A stretch of 6,453 nucleotides of DNA from Desulfobacteraceae bacterium (lineage in GTDB: Bacteria > Desulfobacterota > Desulfobacteria > Desulfobacterales > SURF-7), in assembly GCA_030619585.1 (NCBI GenBank), contig JAUXBD010000086.1, positions 1 through 6,453 on the forward strand, in the 5' to 3' direction. Below are positions 4,200 to 6,453 of this stretch, piece by piece. Position 1 is the first letter of the stretch. Each line of letters begins with the position of its first letter. The notes beneath the pieces are model-generated. The model saw nothing but the letters and a program-made list of their open reading frames with translations. It had not been told where the DNA came from and did not search any database. Both the position numbers and the translations under genes were made by a program.

Positions 4200-5753
4200 A
4201 TGTTCTCTTCTTTGCCCAAGAAACTGCCGCCGCCAAAGAATTACTGGCAGGTTGTTGAAGAGATAGCCAAATCTATTCCCGACCCTGTTCGAAAACTTAA
4301 ATTCCTAAAGCGCGTTACCCGTGACCGCAGCCAGTTATCTATAGCGCCGGACAATGACGTTGACATAGCAAAGACTGATTCTATAGATACGGTTCAGGTC
4401 GAACTCCAAGGAGAAGAAACCGGGCAGAAGGAAAATAAAGATGAGCATCTCGAACAGGAGATAGCTTACAGGAAACGTACTTCCCATACTTGGGCCTATA
4501 GATATCGTCATATTATAATTTCTGCAATTCTGGTGGTTACAGTTTGGAGTGCAGGGATGCTGTTGATGTCTCTTATTGGGGTGATTAATACTGCAATTAT
4601 AGACACTGCCGGATCTGATAGTGATAAAGTCAGGTATTATTCTGTTAATAAGGGCCGCCTTCAAACCTATAACCCCGTAGCGACTCTGAAGGAAAAGAGG
4701 GATGGCAAGAAGGTAGGAGCAAATGATAAGTTATCTGCTTATTTAAATAAGGTTATCTGGATTGTTGAAAAAACGTCGGACATAGAATTCTATAGCAACC
4801 GTCTGCAGATTATCACCACATATATGGTAGACAATATTCCCAGAAATTATTACAAATTTCCAAAAAATTCAGTCCAACTGCCGGCAAAAGACCTGTCATC
4901 TAAAAATCCGGCCTCTGATATCGCAGGGATATTGTATCACGCATCTGAGAGCGATATATTTGATTATAAGCCTGAGATGACATCTTCCATAAAAAGATAC
5001 AGTAAGGCTCTGATCAAATATCTATGCAAAAAAAAGTCATACCACTATTTCATTGATAGATTCGGGCGGGTTTACAGGCTGGTGAAAGATGAGCACGCAG
5101 CTTTTCATGGAGGCAATTCGGTCTGGGCAGATGATGAGTCAATTTATCTTAACCTTAACCATGCGTTCATGGGAATATGCTTTGAAGGCAGGGACTTTGA
5201 AACAGTCGACAAATCGGCTGCCGCCGATGATGACAAAAAGGGAACGCCGAATATCTCCATGATGCAGACTTCATCAATCAACGAAGCACAGATAAGATCC
5301 GGCAAGGAATTAACCGACCTGTTACGGGTGAAATATAATATCAGCCAGCATAACTGTGTACCCCATTCACTTGCTTCGGTTAATGCAAGGAGCTTGCTTA
5401 TAGGCCATCATCTGGATCTATCTTACGGATTCCCTTTTAATGAATATGAGCTTAGCAATAAGTATAATGAACCGCTGCCAAGCATAACGGAATTCGGCTT
5501 TTCCTATGACAAGTACTTTGAGAAAATATTCGGTGCAAAAAAATGGCCCGGAATTAGCTATTCAGAAGAGTTGCTAAAAAAACAGGCCAAAAAGAAGAAC
5601 TTGCCCTTGCCTGAATACCGGAATTTGCTGAATAAAAAATTTATCAGGTTTTTTGAATGGCAAAAAGAACAGATGAAGAATACAAAATCTGTCAAGGATG
5701 ATCAGGATAACATAAAAACAGCTATTGAAATTACAGATTATAGTGTTGTATAG
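4200..5753 (+). CDS. Membrane-anchored N-acetylmuramoyl-L-alanine amidase (Amidase_2/PGRP type)
   Basis: This 517-aa protein should cut the bond between N-acetylmuramic acid and the stem peptide L-Ala in peptidoglycan. Residues 1-103 are charged and predicted cytoplasmic, with an amphipathic segment (14-40, NYWQVVEEIAKSI onwards). A transmembrane helix spans about 105-130, preceded by basic residues (RYRH), so the rest is periplasmic. The catalytic domain covers about 242-413: GILYHASESD with first zinc ligand His247, HYFIDRFGRVYRLV (282-295), AFHGG (301-305), VPHSLASVN with His389, and HHLDLSYGFPF (403-413) where Asp406 or a nearby His would be the third ligand. A C-terminal region follows with FGFSYDKYF (432-440), WPG (449-451) and a Lys-rich helical tail. 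I recall this ending in other membrane-anchored amidases. The start is fixed by an in-frame TAA at 4191-4193; the ribosome site is weak (AGGA at 4182-4185). A phage endolysin is unlikely because of the anchor and missing phage genes. Confidence 0.87.
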   Translation: MFSSLPKKLPPPKNYWQVVEEIAKSIPDPVRKLKFLKRVTRDRSQLSIAPDNDVDIAKTDSIDTVQVELQGEETGQKENKDEHLEQEIAYRKRTSHTWAYRYRHIIISAILVVTVWSAGMLLMSLIGVINTAIIDTAGSDSDKVRYYSVNKGRLQTYNPVATLKEKRDGKKVGANDKLSAYLNKVIWIVEKTSDIEFYSNRLQIITTYMVDNIPRNYYKFPKNSVQLPAKDLSSKNPASDIAGILYHASESDIFDYKPEMTSSIKRYSKALIKYLCKKKSYHYFIDRFGRVYRLVKDEHAAFHGGNSVWADDESIYLNLNHAFMGICFEGRDFETVDKSAAADDDKKGTPNISMMQTSSINEAQIRSGKELTDLLRVKYNISQHNCVPHSLASVNARSLLIGHHLDLSYGFPFNEYELSNKYNEPLPSITEFGFSYDKYFEKIFGAKKWPGISYSEELLKKQAKKKNLPLPEYRNLLNKKFIRFFEWQKEQMKNTKSVKDDQDNIKTAIEITDYSVV

Positions 5754-5779
5754 TCTAACCCACAAATTATGTTAAGAAT

Positions 5780-5783
5780 GGAG
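5780..5783 (+). promoter_or_regulatory. Ribosome binding site of the AMIN-domain gene
   Basis: GGAG lies 7 bases before the ATG at 5791, within the 37-base gap after the amidase stop. It fixes the start of a gene whose end is outside the window. Confidence 0.65.
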
Positions 5784-5790
5784 AATAACT

Positions 5791-6453
5791 ATGGATCAGA
5801 AGGGAAGTTCCAAAGGATTCAAGAACCCATTGAGGAGCTATGTAACTATAATAGCGTTATGCCTGATAGTAATACTTTGTGTACTGATTTTTCTTTTAGC
5901 CCAAATGCCCAAATCCCCAGGAACAGATAAGGGAAAAATTGTTTCCAGGTCTATTAAAAAGTCTAACGTAAGATCTGTTATAAAACCGGTTACAAAACCG
6001 ATAATGGTGGCTTCCGAAGATCCTGTTAAAGGGTCAAAACCCGACCAACCTGTTGAGCAGAAAAAGGGTGAGCAGGAAAAGGGCAAATCAGACACCGCAT
6101 CTACTTCAGTCACAGAAATATTGAATAAGGAAAAGGCTGAAAAAAGGGAACCGGATACAAGGCCTGCCCGGAAGGCTTCCATACCATCTGATGATGTGCT
6201 GACTGTTAAGAAGGAACCCTCGCAGAAAAAAGATGGGAATAGGAAGCTTCAAGGTATCAAACAGAATGTTTACGGAAAAGATTTTAGCATGGCCATTCTT
6301 GCAGATGGTCCCATAAACAAGTACAGGTACTTTTTTCTTTATTCACCACCCAGACTGGTGATAGATCTTCTGGGAAAGTGGGAGAAGCCTAAAAGATTTG
6401 AGATAGATATTGAAAGTGACACAGTTAAAAAAGTAAGAATTTGGAAGTACTCT
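5791..6453 (+). CDS. Membrane-anchored AMIN-domain protein (partial, 3' end cut off)
   Basis: The frame is open from ATG 5791 to the window end, giving 221 residues without a stop. Residues 1-17 are basic and cytoplasmic. A single hydrophobic helix spans about 18-38 (VTIIALCLIVILCVLIFLLAQ region). It has no signal-peptidase-like site, so it is probably an uncleaved anchor. Residues 40-150 form a Lys/Glu/Pro-rich, low-complexity periplasmic linker. From about 152 an AMIN-type domain begins, with VYGKDFSMAILADG, the hallmark PPRLVIDLLG (186-195) and VKKVRIWKY (212-220). AMIN domains target proteins to peptidoglycan, often at the septum, and occur in AmiC-type amidases and in secretin pilotins such as PilQ. 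Anything C-terminal of the domain is beyond the window. The gene is 37 bases after the amidase on the same strand, so the two are probably co-transcribed and may act together on the wall. Confidence 0.83.
   Translation, partial: MDQKGSSKGFKNPLRSYVTIIALCLIVILCVLIFLLAQMPKSPGTDKGKIVSRSIKKSNVRSVIKPVTKPIMVASEDPVKGSKPDQPVEQKKGEQEKGKSDTASTSVTEILNKEKAEKREPDTRPARKASIPSDDVLTVKKEPSQKKDGNRKLQGIKQNVYGKDFSMAILADGPINKYRYFFLYSPPRLVIDLLGKWEKPKRFEIDIESDTVKKVRIWKYS

Noticed and set aside
4200..5753. Phage endolysin or prophage remnant
   Set aside because: The amidase has a membrane anchor and a cytoplasmic arm, and there is no holin, tail or integrase gene nearby.
5838..6182. Minus-strand open frame of 114 codons
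   Set aside because: It lies antisense to the AMIN-domain gene, whose domain, membrane helix and ribosome site identify the real strand.

Overview
The window looks like a chromosomal segment of a Gram-negative bacterium. Desulfobacterota (a sulfate-reducer-like delta group) is my best guess. It rests on protein style, moderately AT-rich intergenic DNA and short dispersed intergenic repeats of a kind I associate with that group. I ran no search, so the taxonomy is inference. No transposase, integrase, phage structural gene, tRNA, rRNA or CRISPR array is visible.

Layout, left to right. (1) Positions 1-180 hold the C-terminal end of an unrecognised protein. (2) A short heptad repeat follows, then a Sir2-family NAD-dependent deacylase (269-1093, +). 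It has intact catalytic and zinc motifs but lacks the Tyr-x-x-Arg pair of CobB/SIRT5-type desuccinylases. (3) Positions 1094-1365 are non-coding, with dispersed-repeat-like sequence and small inverted repeats. (4) On the minus strand, a ParA-type Walker ATPase (2467-1697) overlaps a small basic protein with a ribbon-helix-helix-like C-terminus (1710-1366), which is a classic type Ib partition-gene layout. (5) A 359-bp AT-rich divergent region carries several inverted repeats. One pair places an arm exactly between the -35 and -10 of the best promoter. (6) On the plus strand follows an actin-fold ATPase of the MreB/MamK/ParM superfamily (2827-3909), whose phosphate-2 loop is strongly non-canonical. 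(7) After a strong hairpin comes a membrane-anchored N-acetylmuramoyl-L-alanine amidase with a long cytoplasmic N-terminal arm (4200-5753). (8) Then comes a membrane-anchored AMIN-domain protein (5791 to the window edge, incomplete).

Working together (inference): the most interesting unit is the ParA/RHH pair, the divergent atypical actin and the two envelope proteins. ParA and actin-like proteins both position things in the cell. The amidase and the AMIN protein act on or bind the cell wall and sit in the inner membrane facing the periplasm. One reading is a cytoskeleton-guided cell-wall remodelling module. The other is a partition-type cassette that happens to lie beside an envelope operon. 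The sequence alone cannot decide between them. The decisive test is whether the order parA-rhh / actin / amidase / AMIN is conserved across genomes.

Two gene starts differ from the longest possible reading frame. The sirtuin should start at 269 rather than the TTG at 203, and ParA should start at 2467 rather than 2497.
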